This document shows, piece after piece, positions 7,735 through 17,134 of a stretch of DNA of 64,000 nt. Position 1 is the first letter of the stretch; each line of letters opens with the position of its first letter. The notes below the pieces were generated by a model. It had not been told where the DNA came from. It searched no databases and saw only the letters and a list, made by a program, of their open reading frames with translations. A program made the translations under genes and the position numbers. The stretch is taken from the NCBI RefSeq assembly GCF_023660105.1, contig NZ_JAMHGA010000038.1, positions 62,001 through 126,000 on the forward strand, in the 5' to 3' direction. Origin of the DNA: Desulfovibrio aminophilus. GTDB lineage: Bacteria; Desulfobacterota; Desulfovibrionia; Desulfovibrionales; Desulfovibrionaceae.

Positions 7735-8382
7735 ATGCTCGCCATCCTCAAGTACAAGGCAGGCAATCAGACCAGCGTGCGCAGGGCCCTGGACTCCCTG
7801 GGCATCGAGAACACCATCACCGCCGATCCCGCCGAGCTGGAACGAGCCCAGGGGGTCATCTTCCCCGGCGTGGGCGCGGCCGGAACGGCCATGGAAGAGC
7901 TGGTTGGCGAGGGCCTGGACTCGGTTCTCAAGTCCCTCATCTGGCAGGAAAAGCCCCTGCTCGGCATCTGCGTGGGCTGCCAGATCCTCCTGGACTACTC
8001 GGAGGAAAACGACACCAAGGCCCTCTCCGTGATCCCGGGCGAGTGCCGCCTGTTCAATCCTTCCTGGACCGAGGACGCCGAGGGCCGCATCCCCATCAAG
8101 GTGCCGCACATGGGCTGGAACTCAGTGCGCCTGCTGGCGGAGTGCGAGCTGTTCCAGGGCATCGACCCGCGCAGCGAGTTCTATTTCGTGCACAGCTATT
8201 TCCCGGCCCCGGCCGAGGAATACGTCATCGGCCAGACCGTCTACGGCCGCCCCTTCTGCTCGGTGCACGGGCGGCGCGGGCTCTGGGCCGTGCAGTTCCA
8301 CCCCGAAAAAAGCGGCAGGCCCGGCCTGCAGCTGCTCGCCAACTTCGCAACCTACTGCCGGGAGGCCGCCGATGCTCAGTAA
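7735..8382 (+). CDS. hisH: Imidazole glycerol phosphate synthase, glutaminase subunit
   Basis: HisH releases ammonia from glutamine and passes it to HisF in the fifth step of histidine synthesis. The 215-residue product shows the class I amidotransferase triad: the nucleophile Cys79 in LLGICVGCQ and the His-x-Pro-Glu pair in QFHPEKSG. The oxyanion segment is FPGVGAAG. The start ATG 7735 has GAAGGAG upstream. The gene overlaps hisF by 11 bases, which suggests coupled translation of this obligate heterodimer. The rest of the his pathway is not in the window. Confidence 0.95.
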   Translation: MLAILKYKAGNQTSVRRALDSLGIENTITADPAELERAQGVIFPGVGAAGTAMEELVGEGLDSVLKSLIWQEKPLLGICVGCQILLDYSEENDTKALSVIPGECRLFNPSWTEDAEGRIPIKVPHMGWNSVRLLAECELFQGIDPRSEFYFVHSYFPAPAEEYVIGQTVYGRPFCSVHGRRGLWAVQFHPEKSGRPGLQLLANFATYCREAADAQ

Positions 8383-9151
8383 GCGGATCATCCCCTGCCT
8401 GGACGTGCGCAACGGCAAGCTGACCAAGGGCGTCAAGTTCCAGGGCAACGTGGACATCGGCGACCCGGTGGAGAGCGCCCGGCACTATTACGAGCAGGGC
8501 GCGGACGAGATCGTCTTCTACGACATCACGGCCTCGGCCGAGGGCCGGGGCATCTTTCTGGACGTGGTGGAGAAGGTCGCCTCGCGGATCTTCATCCCCT
8601 TCTCCGTGGGCGGCGGCATCAACACCCTGGACGACATGCGGGCCGTGCTCCTGGCCGGGGCCGAAAAGGTCTCGGTGAACTCCGGCGCGGTGAAGAACCC
8701 GGACGTGATCAGCCAGGGCGCGGCGGCCTTCGGCGCCCAGTGCGTGGTCCTGGGCATGGACGTGAAGCGCGTGCCCAAGAGCGAGGCCATTCCCTCGGGC
8801 TTCGAGGTGGTCATCCACGGCGGCCGCAAGCCCACGGGCCTGGACGCCCTGGAGTGGGCCAGGACCGGCGAGGCCCTGGGCGCGGGCGAAATCTGCCTGA
8901 ACTCCATCGACGCCGACGGCACCAAGGAAGGCTACGACCTGGAGCTGACCCGGCTCATGGTCCAGAGCGTGGGCATCCCGGTCATCGCCTCGGGCGGCGC
9001 GGGCTCGCCCGACCACATGGCCGACGCCTTCACCCAGGCCGGAGCCTCGGCGGCGCTCATCGCCTCCATCGTGCACTACGGCGAGTACACCATCCCCCAG
9101 ATCAAGGAACACATCGCGGCCAAGGGCGTGAAGATGCGCATGGTCTGGTGA
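8372..9151 (+). CDS. hisF: Imidazole glycerol phosphate synthase, cyclase subunit
   Basis: A 259-residue (beta-alpha)8 barrel that closes the imidazole ring, giving imidazole glycerol phosphate and AICAR. The opening [18 protein letters not shown] carries the first catalytic Asp. VLGMDVKR holds the second, and SVGGGI and ASGGAG are the phosphate-binding turns. The length is typical. It begins inside the end of hisH and its TGA shares one base with the ATG of the next gene, so three genes are tightly linked. Confidence 0.96.
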   Translation: MLSKRIIPCLDVRNGKLTKGVKFQGNVDIGDPVESARHYYEQGADEIVFYDITASAEGRGIFLDVVEKVASRIFIPFSVGGGINTLDDMRAVLLAGAEKVSVNSGAVKNPDVISQGAAAFGAQCVVLGMDVKRVPKSEAIPSGFEVVIHGGRKPTGLDALEWARTGEALGAGEICLNSIDADGTKEGYDLELTRLMVQSVGIPVIASGGAGSPDHMADAFTQAGASAALIASIVHYGEYTIPQIKEHIAAKGVKMRMVW

Positions 9152-9915
9152 TGGCCCGCGCCCTCGTCCTCGCGTTCCTGATCCTTCTGTCGGCGACGCC
9201 CGCCTCCGCCTCGGCGGCGGACTTCGACTCGGACCAGGCCTTCATGGACTGGGTGACCGGGTACGGTCCGCACCCCGACCCGGACCGCCTGGCCGGAGCC
9301 ATAAGCTATTTCGCGGGCTCCGACCTCTTCCGCATGCCGCAGCTGCGCCGCCCCCTGGCCTATTTCTTCGGCACGGCCCTGTTCCGGGCCACGGCCCGGC
9401 AACGCGACAACGCCCTGGCGGCCATCGAGGCCGACCCCAATCCCACCTCGCGGGTGATCTTCCTGAACGCGGTCTGGTACGCCGGAACCCCGGATTCCCG
9501 CGCCCTGCTGAACCGGCTGCGGCCCACCTGGACCGCGCCGCACCTGGCCGCGCTCCTCCAGGGCATGCTGGCCGAAGGTCCGCGCCCGCTGCTGGCCGCC
9601 ACCGCTCCCCAGGACGAGGACGAACTCCAGCAGGCGGCCCAGGACCTGGACTGCCTCTGGATGCGCTACCTGGCCTCGGATGATCCGGCCTCTGTGGCCC
9701 CCATCATCCGAACGGCCTGCCTCTCCGTTTCCGCCCAGGATGAAGGGGCCAAGCTCCTGGGCTTCAGCGCGCGCTGGTCCCTGCGCTCCAACCTGAAGGT
9801 CCCGCGCGTCAGGGCGCTGCTGGAACAACGCTTCGCCGCCGCCAAGGACGACGAATGGATCGTGCTGGACGACGTGCTCCACGGGCGGCAGGCCGACCCG
9901 ACTCCCGCGAAATGA
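9151..9915 (+). CDS. Exported protein of unknown function
   Basis: I do not recognise this 254-residue protein. It starts with a signal peptide ([20 protein letters not shown], cut near Ala-Ser-Ala), so it should be periplasmic. The mature part is mostly helical, rich in Leu, Ala and Arg, and reads like helical repeats (for example RALLNRLRPTWTAPHLAALL), without cysteine clusters or a catalytic motif I can name. The ATG overlaps the hisF stop by one base. It is therefore co-transcribed with hisHF, yet has no evident link to histidine synthesis. A terminator follows. Confidence 0.7.
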   Translation: MARALVLAFLILLSATPASASAADFDSDQAFMDWVTGYGPHPDPDRLAGAISYFAGSDLFRMPQLRRPLAYFFGTALFRATARQRDNALAAIEADPNPTSRVIFLNAVWYAGTPDSRALLNRLRPTWTAPHLAALLQGMLAEGPRPLLAATAPQDEDELQQAAQDLDCLWMRYLASDDPASVAPIIRTACLSVSAQDEGAKLLGFSARWSLRSNLKVPRVRALLEQRFAAAKDDEWIVLDDVLHGRQADPTPAK

Positions 9916-9921
9916 TGAAAA

Positions 9922-9951
9922 AGGCCGCCGCGCAGGCAAGCGCGACGGCCT
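9922..9951. terminator. Terminator between hisF operon and moaC operon
   Basis: A 12-bp stem (9922-9933 with 9940-9951, one mismatch) sits between convergent genes. On the minus strand it is followed at once by TTTTT, so it should end the rpoZ-dnaJ-moaC transcript; it may also serve the plus strand. Confidence 0.75.
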
Positions 9952-9975
9952 CCAACCGTTCATTTCCCTGAAAAA

Positions 9976-10455
9976 CTATTCAGCCTTGAACTCGCCGCTC
10001 TTGCCCCCGGACTTGTAGACCAGACGGCAGTCGCCGATGACCATGTCCTTCTGCACCGCCTTGCACATGTCGTAGATGGTGGCGCAGGCCACCTGGGCGG
10101 CCAGCAGGGCCTCCATCTCCACGCCGGTCTGGGCCTTGGTGCGGGCCTCGGCCTCCACTTCCACCCGGTTCGCCTCGCGGTTCACGGAAAAACGCACGTC
10201 CACGAAGCTCAGGGGCAGGGGATGGCAGAGCGGGATGAGGTCGGCGGTCTTCTTGGCCGCCAGAATGCCCGCCACGCGGGCGGTGTTCAGGGCGTCGCCC
10301 TTGGGCAGGGCGCGGCGCTCCAAGAGCTCCAGGGTGGACGGCGAGATGGCCACGTGCGCGCGGACGATGGCCACCCGGGCGGTCTCCCGCTTGTCCGAGA
10401 CGTCCACCATGCGCGCCGAGCCGTCGGCGCCGATATGGGTGAAGTCCTCTCCCAT
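9976..10455 (-). CDS. moaC: Cyclic pyranopterin monophosphate synthase
   Basis: MoaC works with MoaA to make cyclic pyranopterin monophosphate, the first step of molybdenum/tungsten cofactor synthesis. The 159-residue product has the family landmarks: an opening [18 protein letters not shown], the core [11 protein letters not shown] with its conserved Cys-His-Pro, and [11 protein letters not shown] followed by [13 protein letters not shown], where the catalytic Lys-Asp region lies. It starts one base after dnaJ stops. A sulfate reducer needs the cofactor for formate dehydrogenases and similar enzymes. Confidence 0.96.
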   Translation of the reverse strand: MGEDFTHIGADGSARMVDVSDKRETARVAIVRAHVAISPSTLELLERRALPKGDALNTARVAGILAAKKTADLIPLCHPLPLSFVDVRFSVNREANRVEVEAEARTKAQTGVEMEALLAAQVACATIYDMCKAVQKDMVIGDCRLVYKSGGKSGEFKAE

Positions 10456-10456
10456 C

Positions 10457-11566
10457 TTACTCCCCCATGACCTTGTCCATGGTCTTCTTGAACAGCTTCT
10501 GGACCTTGGTCACGGTCTTGCCGGACTCGATCTCCGCGAACTCGCGGAGAATCTCCTCCTGGCGCTTGTTCAGGCGGGTGGGAATCTTCACCCGCACCTC
10601 CACCAGCAGGTCGCCCTTCTGGGTGCTGCCCACGTGGGGCAGGCCCAGGCCGCGCAGGCGGAAGACCTCGCCGTGCTGCGTGCCCTTGGGCACGTCCACG
10701 GTCACGGCCTCGTCCAGGGTCGGCACTTCCACCTTGGCGCCCAGGGCCGCCTGGACCATGTCGATCTCGCAGCCGGCCACGAGGTTCTGGCCCTGGCGGC
10801 GGAGCGTCTTGTCCGGCTCCACGGTGATGACCACGTAGAGGTCGCCGGCGGGGCCGCCGTTGCGTCCGGCCTCGCCCTCGCCGCGCAGGCGCAGCCGGGC
10901 CCCGGAGTCCACGCCGGCGGGGATGCGCACGCTCAGTTGCTTGGTCTCGGCCACCAGGCCGCGGCCACGGCAGTCCGGGCAATAGCGGGTGATGACCCGG
11001 CCCTGGCCGTGGCACACCGGGCAAGGCACGGAAATGCGGAAGAAGCCCTGGGACTGCTGCACGTGGCCGCTGCCGCCGCACTGGCGGCAGACCTCCGGCG
11101 AGGTGCCGGGCTCGGCGCCGGTGCCCTTGCAGGTTCCGCAGACCACCTCCATGGGAATCTCAAGCTCGACCTCGGTGCCCCGGGCCGCCTCGCGGAAGGA
11201 GATGGTCAGGTCGTAGCGCAGGTCGGCCCCGGCGCGGGGACGGGGGCCGCGCGAGGCGGAGGCGAAGCCGAAGACCTCGCCGAAGATGTCGCTGAAGGCC
11301 CCGAAGATGTCCTCGGCGCTGCTGAAGCCGGAGAAGCCGTTGCCCAGGCCGTCGTGCCCGAACTGGTCGTAGCGCTTGCGCTTCTCGTCGTCGCGCAGGA
11401 CCTCATAGGCCTCGGCGGCCTCCTTGAACTTGGCCTCGGCCTCCGGGTCGTCCTGGTTGCGGTCCGGGTGGAACTCGAAGGCCAGCTTGCGATAGGCCCG
11501 CTTGACCTCTTCCCCGGAGGCGGTTCGGGACACGCCGAGGACTTCGTAGTAGTCCCGCTTGATCAT
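10457..11566 (-). CDS. dnaJ: Chaperone protein DnaJ
   Basis: A full-length type I J protein of 369 residues that delivers unfolded clients to DnaK. In order: J domain (about 1-70, HPD in FEFHPDRNQ), a Gly/Phe-rich stretch (about 75-110, [14 protein letters not shown]), and a cysteine-rich zinc region with four CxxCxGxG repeats (starting [10 protein letters not shown] and including [16 protein letters not shown] and CPDCRGRG). The C-terminal substrate-binding domains include GDLYVVI and GDLLVEV. It lies 3 bases after rpoZ and 1 base before moaC, so these are one transcript. Confidence 0.97.
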   Translation of the reverse strand: MIKRDYYEVLGVSRTASGEEVKRAYRKLAFEFHPDRNQDDPEAEAKFKEAAEAYEVLRDDEKRKRYDQFGHDGLGNGFSGFSSAEDIFGAFSDIFGEVFGFASASRGPRPRAGADLRYDLTISFREAARGTEVELEIPMEVVCGTCKGTGAEPGTSPEVCRQCGGSGHVQQSQGFFRISVPCPVCHGQGRVITRYCPDCRGRGLVAETKQLSVRIPAGVDSGARLRLRGEGEAGRNGGPAGDLYVVITVEPDKTLRRQGQNLVAGCEIDMVQAALGAKVEVPTLDEAVTVDVPKGTQHGEVFRLRGLGLPHVGSTQKGDLLVEVRVKIPTRLNKRQEEILREFAEIESGKTVTKVQKLFKKTMDKVMGE

Positions 11567-11569
11567 CCG

Positions 11570-11797
11570 CTACTCCGCCTCGGCCTCGATCATCAGCCCG
11601 GCCTCGGGGATGGACGCCTCGGGCATGACCTTGCCCTCGGCGATCTCGCGCAGGGCGGTGACCACTTCCTTGTTCTTGGTCTCCACCAGGGGCTCGTAGC
11701 CCTCGCGGTACTGCTTGACGCGCTTGATGGCCATCTGGACGATGAGGAAGCGGTTGCTGACCTTTTCCAGACAATCTTCGACCGTGATTCTCGCCAT
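11570..11797 (-). CDS. rpoZ: RNA polymerase omega subunit
   Basis: A 75-residue protein beginning [20 protein letters not shown], the conserved N-terminus of omega, followed by [17 protein letters not shown]. Omega binds the beta-prime subunit, helps assembly and forms part of a ppGpp site in many proteobacteria. The C-terminal tail is acidic and variable as usual. It is the first gene of the rpoZ-dnaJ-moaC run, 37 bases after the DUF4340 gene, with GAGGAGTCGAC before its ATG. Confidence 0.93.
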   Translation of the reverse strand: MARITVEDCLEKVSNRFLIVQMAIKRVKQYREGYEPLVETKNKEVVTALREIAEGKVMPEASIPEAGLMIEAEAE

Positions 11798-11834
11798 GTC
11801 GACTCCTCGCGGCGGGGCCGGAAGCCCGGCCGTC

Positions 11835-13175
11835 TTATTTCTTCAGGGGAAAGAGCCCTTGAAGATCCTTGAACAATTGCGCCGAAACCGGGTAGCAGAG
11901 CGGGCTGCCCTCGACGCGCAGCCAGCAGAGCCCGGGATTCAGTCCGATGTCGGTATAGAAACGCAGCACGACCAGCGAATTCCCGGACTTGTCCCGGGCT
12001 TCGCAGGTCATGGCCTCGTCCGCCGAAGGCGGCAGCGCGGGCGCGGCCGCCGCCTCGAACTTCACATCACTAAGACGCCAGAGCGCCATGTCAATGCCCC
12101 GCAGGGCCTTGCCCGTGGCGGAGTCCATCCAGCCGTCCTCGGTCTTCTCCATGTTCAGGAGCTGGCCGCCGAGGACGATGCGGAAAAACTGCACCTTGCC
12201 CGTGTCCAGGGTGAGCACCTTGCGGCCCTCGAGGTCGAAGGCGCTCTTCACCAGCTGGTCGAGCACGTCGCGGTCCAAAGCCACCGGGACGGGTTGCCAG
12301 GAGCAACGGGCCAGGATCGTCCCGGGCAGCGGTTCCTGGGCGAAGATTTCCAGGAATTCCGGCGTCGCTCCTCCGCTCCACAGCTCATAGCGCAGCCAGG
12401 GCTGCCCCGCGGCCCGCGTCCCGTCGGGAAGCAGGCGGGCCCGCAGGCCCGTGAGGTTGTGGATCAGCAGCTTGACCTCGGATTCGGAGACGGGCTTGTC
12501 CTTGGCCGATTCCGGCAGCAGGAAGGCGAAGCCCCCGTCCTTGCGGGCGACCTCCCAGTCCGGCCCCCCGCCGCTCAGGGAGCGCAGGCGGCTCACCTTC
12601 TCCTCCGGCATGGGGAAGATCCGGGTGTCGCAGAAATATTCTCCCTGGTGGTCCAGCTGCCGTTCCCAGGCATGGGCGAGCAGGAACACGGTGCCGGGGT
12701 TCATGGAGTTGACCGCGCACAGCCCCTCGCCCGAGTTCAGGGCCCGGCCCAGGGACAGCACCACGGGGACGGGCGCGGCCGAATCCTTGGACTCCAGGAG
12801 CACGGTGACGCGGATGCGCGGCTTGGCCAGCCCCAGGGCGGCGTCATCCCGCCGTTCGGAGGGCGTCAGGGCCCGGATGGGCTTGTTCAAGACCAGAAGA
12901 TCGAGCAAGGACGCGGCCTTGCCCGGGTCGGCCTTGACCTTGGCGGGCAGGGCGGCTTCCCCGGGACGGACGTACCAGACCTTGTCCTCGCGCACCAGGG
13001 CGTAACGTCCGGAAGGCGCTTCGATTGCGATCTCGCGCACGGAATCAGCGGCCATACTGGGCCAGGCCGGCTCGGCCGTCTTGGCGCCCTTGTCAGAGGG
13101 CGTCCGGGACACGAGCATGACCAAGCCGATGGCGGCCACCGCCAGGCCGAGGGCCAGGGCAAACCAGCGTTTCAA
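11835..13175 (-). CDS. DUF4340 domain membrane-anchored protein
   Basis: I place the start at TTG 13175, which has GGAGG ten bases upstream and leads straight into a membrane anchor ([20 protein letters not shown]). The open frame extends further up but with unlikely composition. The product is about 446 residues. After the anchor comes a repeated beta-rich domain: [19 protein letters not shown] near residue 50 and [16 protein letters not shown] after it, the pattern of DUF4340, whose members often accompany gliding/ABC-type GldG proteins. No partner of that kind is nearby. Its function is unknown; it is probably exposed to the periplasm. Confidence 0.7.
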   Translation of the reverse strand: MKRWFALALGLAVAAIGLVMLVSRTPSDKGAKTAEPAWPSMAADSVREIAIEAPSGRYALVREDKVWYVRPGEAALPAKVKADPGKAASLLDLLVLNKPIRALTPSERRDDAALGLAKPRIRVTVLLESKDSAAPVPVVLSLGRALNSGEGLCAVNSMNPGTVFLLAHAWERQLDHQGEYFCDTRIFPMPEEKVSRLRSLSGGGPDWEVARKDGGFAFLLPESAKDKPVSESEVKLLIHNLTGLRARLLPDGTRAAGQPWLRYELWSGGATPEFLEIFAQEPLPGTILARCSWQPVPVALDRDVLDQLVKSAFDLEGRKVLTLDTGKVQFFRIVLGGQLLNMEKTEDGWMDSATGKALRGIDMALWRLSDVKFEAAAAPALPPSADEAMTCEARDKSGNSLVVLRFYTDIGLNPGLCWLRVEGSPLCYPVSAQLFKDLQGLFPLKK

Positions 13176-13356
13176 GAATCCGGCGCCTCCGGATGAACAT
13201 CCTGTTGGCGGCTGGGGACGGAACCACGCCTCCCGGCCTCCCGCGGACGGGCGAACGACCCCGTCCGGGCAAAGGTGTGCAATATATCCAGGCGACTCTT
13301 GCGAGTCAAGAAGAGATGCACTATCACTGCCCCAAGGCGCCAACGCCCTGGCCGAC

Positions 13357-14100
13357 ATGTCGAAAATCGGAAAACTCACCTACGCCCAAAAAAAAAGCGT
13401 CTCGCTGACGGGGCTGTGCATGCAGCGCACGGGCATGCTGCGCCCCGGCGACCGCATCGGCGTGGCCGTGTCCGGCGGGGTGGACAGCTTCGTCCTGCTC
13501 AAGACCCTGCTCATCCGTCAGGCCATCGTGCCCTTCCCCTTCGAGATCATGGCCCTGCACGTGAACCCGGGGTTCTCCCCGGACAGCCACAGGGCCTTGG
13601 CCCGCTGGTGCGCGGCCGAGGGAGTGGCCCTGCACGCCGAACTCACGGACTTCGGCCCCCGCGCCCACTCCCCGGAGAACCGCAAGAACTCGCCCTGCTT
13701 CTACTGCGCCATGCTGCGCCGCAAGCGGCTGTTCGCCCTCTGCCGGGAATACGGCCTGAGCCACCTGGCCTTCGGCCACAACGCCGACGACCTCGTGGTG
13801 ACCACCTTCATGAACCTGCTCCAGAACGGCCGTTCCGAGGGCCTCTCCATCCGGGAGGACTTCTTCGAGGGGCGGCTCCAGGTGGTGCGCCCCGCGTTGC
13901 TGGTGGAAAAAAGCTTCATCCGGGCAGCCGCCCGCCAGTGGAGCCTGCCGGTCTGGGCCAACGACTGCCCCTCCAACGGAAAGACCCGCCGCGACGACAT
14001 GCTGGCCTGGCTCCAGGAACTATGGGCCCACGACAAGGCCTTCCGGGTCAACACCTTCAACGGCCTGACCAGGAAACAGCTCGACTTGACCTCGCCCTGA
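13357..14100 (+). CDS. ttcA: TtcA-like tRNA thiolation / PP-loop ATPase
   Basis: A 247-residue N-type ATP pyrophosphatase. The PP-loop is SGGVDS (39-44) and the Cys-x2-Cys pair is Cys113/Cys116 in PCFYCAML. A later cysteine lies in NDCPSNGK, as in TtcA, where three cysteines bind a [4Fe-4S] cluster. TtcA proteins put sulfur on cytidine 32 of tRNA. The segment FGHNADDLVVTTFMNLL is a strong family marker. I start at ATG 13357; an in-frame upstream extension lacks a credible ribosome site. The exact tRNA target is inferred. Confidence 0.85.
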   Translation: MSKIGKLTYAQKKSVSLTGLCMQRTGMLRPGDRIGVAVSGGVDSFVLLKTLLIRQAIVPFPFEIMALHVNPGFSPDSHRALARWCAAEGVALHAELTDFGPRAHSPENRKNSPCFYCAMLRRKRLFALCREYGLSHLAFGHNADDLVVTTFMNLLQNGRSEGLSIREDFFEGRLQVVRPALLVEKSFIRAAARQWSLPVWANDCPSNGKTRRDDMLAWLQELWAHDKAFRVNTFNGLTRKQLDLTSP

Positions 14101-14180
14101 CACTCGTTTATAGGGTTGCGAACATGACGCTGATGCACTGAGGCGGTTTCCCCAACCTGCAACGCGAGCCGCGGAAACCT

Positions 14181-15086
14181 ATGCTCTTCAAGAAGTACCA
14201 CATCGTCGTCTTCAAGGACAAACGAGGCAGTTGCAGCAAGCTCCAACTCAGGGGGTGGACGCTCTTCACCCTCCTCTTCGTCCTGGCGGCCCTCACCGCC
14301 GGGAACGTGTTCCTTCTCCGCTACTATTACAGCCACGAACGCCTCCAGCGCGATCTCGAGCTGTCCGAACGAACCCTTCAGGAGCAGAAAACCCAGCTCC
14401 TCAGCCTCTCCCAAAAGATCACCAGCCTTCAGAAAAATCTCACCCGCGTCCGTGATTTCGACTCCAAGCTCCGGGTCATGATCAACCTGGACCAGGACAA
14501 CGCCCAGGCCATGACCGCCAAGGGCGGCTCCGTGACCACCGATTTCTCCAAGGGCTACCTGCCCCTGCACCGCCACGAGCTCCTGGCCCGCAAGATGCAC
14601 GGCTTCCTGGAACAGCTCAACGTGGACGCCAAGCTGGAGGAAGTCCGCCAACAGGACGTCCTGCTCAAGATCGAATCCAACCCCGGCATGCTGCTCTCCA
14701 CGCCCTCCATCTGGCCCACCGACGGCTGGGTCACTTCCAGCTTCGGCCCCCGCAAATCGCCCTTCACCGGACAGGAGGAGTTCCACCGCGGCCTGGACAT
14801 CTCGGCGGCGCGCGGAACCCCGGTCTACGCCCCGGCCTCGGGCCGGGTGGTGGTGGCCGACAAGGACGGCTCCAACGGCCTGACCCTGGTGCTGGCCCAC
14901 TCCCCCAGCCTGACCACCCGCTACGCCCACCTGCAGCGCTTCGCGGTGAAGGCCGGGGACGTGATCAAGCGCGGCGACCTCATCGCCTACGTCGGCGACA
15001 CCGGCCGCAGCACGGGCCCGCACCTGCACTACGAGGTGCTCCTGGCGGGAGTGCCCCAGAACCCGATGCACTACATCTTGAACTAG
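14181..15086 (+). CDS. M23 family peptidoglycan endopeptidase, membrane-anchored
   Basis: The 301-residue product starts with a basic stretch and one transmembrane helix (about 25-45). A coiled coil follows (about 55-95, rich in Leu, Gln, Ser and Glu) and then a LytM/M23 domain (about 175-300). The zinc site is visible: His and Asp in FHRGLDIS and the closing His-x-His in GPHLHYEVLL. Such proteins cut peptide cross-links of the cell wall or, when inactive, regulate other hydrolases; here the ligands look complete. It is probably periplasmic and involved in cell separation or wall growth. A terminator follows directly. Confidence 0.9.
   Translation: MLFKKYHIVVFKDKRGSCSKLQLRGWTLFTLLFVLAALTAGNVFLLRYYYSHERLQRDLELSERTLQEQKTQLLSLSQKITSLQKNLTRVRDFDSKLRVMINLDQDNAQAMTAKGGSVTTDFSKGYLPLHRHELLARKMHGFLEQLNVDAKLEEVRQQDVLLKIESNPGMLLSTPSIWPTDGWVTSSFGPRKSPFTGQEEFHRGLDISAARGTPVYAPASGRVVVADKDGSNGLTLVLAHSPSLTTRYAHLQRFAVKAGDVIKRGDLIAYVGDTGRSTGPHLHYEVLLAGVPQNPMHYILN
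15068..15085 (+). other. End of M23 gene, no separate signal
   Basis: The last codons of the peptidase gene run directly into the terminator region; no promoter or operator was recognised until the sigma-54 site at 15169. Confidence 0.3.
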
Positions 15087-15108
15087 CCTTGTCCCCGCTC
15101 CGGCACAC

Positions 15109-15146
15109 AGCCCTCCAGGAAGCCGCGCTCTCCCGGAGGGCTTTTT
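15109..15146 (+). terminator. Terminator after the M23 peptidase gene
   Basis: AGCCCTCC (15109-15116) pairs with GGAGGGCT (15135-15142) and is followed by TTTT. It separates the peptidase gene from the flagellar operon. Confidence 0.75.
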
Positions 15147-15168
15147 CACGAACCGGCCACCCGGCCCT

Positions 15169-15184
15169 TGGTCCGTTCCTTGCA
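15169..15184 (+). promoter_or_regulatory. Sigma-54 promoter of the flagellar operon
   Basis: TGGTCCG, four bases, TTGCA: GG at 15170-15171 and GC at 15182-15183 are exactly ten bases apart, the sigma-54 (RpoN) signature. Transcription would start near 15195, giving a very short leader that still holds the ribosome site GAGGAACGG before ATG 15208. RpoN control with an enhancer-binding activator is common for flagellar operons. Confidence 0.75.
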
Positions 15185-15207
15185 AAAAGCCCCGCCGAGG
15201 AACGGAC

Positions 15208-15999
15208 ATGAGTCTCTTCGCCTTCGATCCCACGGCCCTGCTGGGCCTGCTGCTCACGCTCTTCCGCATCAGCGTGGTGCTCTTCCTCATGCCCTTTTTC
15301 GGCGGCCAGGGCCTGCCGAACACCGTCAAGGCGGCCCTGCTCCTGGTCCTGACCCTGGCGGTCTGGCCCCACCTCTCCTTTCCCGGATCGCTCTTTCCCG
15401 CGGACTACTGGAACCTCGCGGTCATGCTCCTGGGCGAACTGCTTCTCGGCCTGATCCTGGGGCTCCTGATCCGCTTTCTCTTCGCGGCGGTGCAGACCGG
15501 AGGCCAGCTCGTGGGCTTCCAGATGGGCTTCGCCATGGTCAACGTGGTGGACCCGGACACCGGCACGTCCGAGGCCGTCACCTCGCACTTCCTGTACATG
15601 TGCAGCATGCTCGTGTTCCTGGCCATGGACGGCCACCTCTACCTCATCAAAGGCATGGCCGCCTCCTTCCACATGGTTCCGCCCGGCGGGCTCTTCCTCT
15701 CGCCCGAGCTGACGCACCAGATCTTCGGCTTCTCGGCCCAGATGTTCCTCCTGGCCGTGAAGATCGCGGCCCCGATCATCGCCTCGCTGTTCCTCGTGGA
15801 CCTGTCCCTGGCCCTCATCTCCAGGGCCGCGCCCCAGATGCACGTGCTCGTGCTGGGCTTTCCCATCAAGCTGGCCGTGGGCTTCCTCTTCCTGACCCTG
15901 CTTTTCCAGATTCTCTCCCTGGTCATCGCGGACTACGTGCACGGCCTGGACGCGGCCTTCATGAACATGCTCCGAGCCATGCGGCCTCCGGCCCCCTGA
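15208..15999 (+). CDS. fliR: Flagellar export apparatus protein FliR
   Basis: FliR is an integral membrane part of the type III export gate, with FliP and FliQ. The 263-residue protein is almost wholly hydrophobic, with about six membrane helices. It has the family segments LFRISVVLFLMPFFGGQGLPN near the start, GFQMGFAMVNVVDP near residue 105 and APIIASLFLVDLSLALISRAAPQMHV near 190. It is the first gene after the sigma-54 promoter, 7 bases before flhB. fliP and fliQ are not in this window. Confidence 0.95.
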   Translation: MSLFAFDPTALLGLLLTLFRISVVLFLMPFFGGQGLPNTVKAALLLVLTLAVWPHLSFPGSLFPADYWNLAVMLLGELLLGLILGLLIRFLFAAVQTGGQLVGFQMGFAMVNVVDPDTGTSEAVTSHFLYMCSMLVFLAMDGHLYLIKGMAASFHMVPPGGLFLSPELTHQIFGFSAQMFLLAVKIAAPIIASLFLVDLSLALISRAAPQMHVLVLGFPIKLAVGFLFLTLLFQILSLVIADYVHGLDAAFMNMLRAMRPPAP

Positions 16000-16006
16000 G
16001 ACGGAC

Positions 16007-17077
16007 ATGCCCCAGAAAGATCCGAGCAAGACAGAAAAAGCCACGCCAAAGCGGCGCAAGAAAGTCCGCGAGGATGGCAACGTCCCAAAGGGCGCGGAGA
16101 TGGGCAAGACCATGACGCTCTTGGCCGGGGTCATCGCCCTGCGCTATCTCGTGGAGTTCTATTACAAGGAAATCTCCAACATCTTCCGTTGGTTCCTGAC
16201 CGGCGGAATGATGCAGGAGCTGACCAAGACCTCGGCCTACGAGCTGTTTCTCTGGGGCATCCAGCGCATGGCCCTGCTCATGCTCCCGTTCATGCTCATC
16301 CTGGCCTTCGTGGCCTGGTTGACCATGCGCCTGCAGGTGGGCAAGCTCTGGAGCACCAAGATCCTGCAGCCGAAGTTCGGCAAGGTGTTCAACATCTTCG
16401 CCGGAATCCAACGGCTCATGCTCAGCCCGCAGGCGGTGATCCGCTTCCTCCGGAGCATGCTCCAGGCCGCCGTGGTGGCCATCGCGCCGTACATCGTCAT
16501 CCGCCAGGAGTTCCCCAACTTCCTGCCGCTCTTCTACGCCTCGCCCGAGGGCCTGGCCGCCTATATCCTCGGCTCGGCCTACAAGATGGTCTGCTACGCC
16601 CTGGTGCCGATGATGCTCATCGCCATCGCGGACCTCTGGTACACGCGCTGGGACTACGAGGAGCAGATCAAGATGACCAAGAGCGAGATCAAGGACGAAC
16701 ACCGCCAGGCCGAGGGCGACCCCACGATCAAGCTCGAGCAGAAGCAGAAGATGATGAACATGATGGCCAAGCGCATGCTGGCCGACGTGCCCAGGGCCGA
16801 CGTGGTGGTGACCAACCCCACGCACATCGCCGTGGCCTTGCGCTACGACGCCATGGAGGCCCCCGCCCCCCTGGTCCTGGCCAAGGGCCTGGACCACCTG
16901 GCCGAGAAGATCAAGGAGGTCGCGCGGGAGCACAACATCCCCATCCGCGAGAACAAGCCCTTGGCACAGGCTTTGTATAAGCAGGTGGAAATCGGGGAGA
17001 TGATCCCCGAGGAGCTGTACCAGGCCGTGGCCGCCCTGCTGGCCGGACTGGAGCGGTTCAAGAAAAACAAGCGCTGA
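16007..17077 (+). CDS. flhB: Flagellar export switch protein FlhB
   Basis: FlhB changes export specificity from rod/hook to filament proteins. It has a charged N-terminus (many Lys/Glu, starting MPQKDPSKTEKATPKRRKK), four membrane helices (about 30-220) and a cytoplasmic domain with the self-cleavage motif NPTH at 270-273. The protein cuts itself between Asn and Pro. At 356 residues it has the usual length. It follows fliR by 7 bases and precedes flhA by 57. Confidence 0.97.
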   Translation: MPQKDPSKTEKATPKRRKKVREDGNVPKGAEMGKTMTLLAGVIALRYLVEFYYKEISNIFRWFLTGGMMQELTKTSAYELFLWGIQRMALLMLPFMLILAFVAWLTMRLQVGKLWSTKILQPKFGKVFNIFAGIQRLMLSPQAVIRFLRSMLQAAVVAIAPYIVIRQEFPNFLPLFYASPEGLAAYILGSAYKMVCYALVPMMLIAIADLWYTRWDYEEQIKMTKSEIKDEHRQAEGDPTIKLEQKQKMMNMMAKRMLADVPRADVVVTNPTHIAVALRYDAMEAPAPLVLAKGLDHLAEKIKEVAREHNIPIRENKPLAQALYKQVEIGEMIPEELYQAVAALLAGLERFKKNKR

Positions 17078-17134
17078 CGAGGGCTGACGACGCCCCGGCG
17101 CTGACCGCAACCAACGTCGAGGGGTGTCAAAAGA

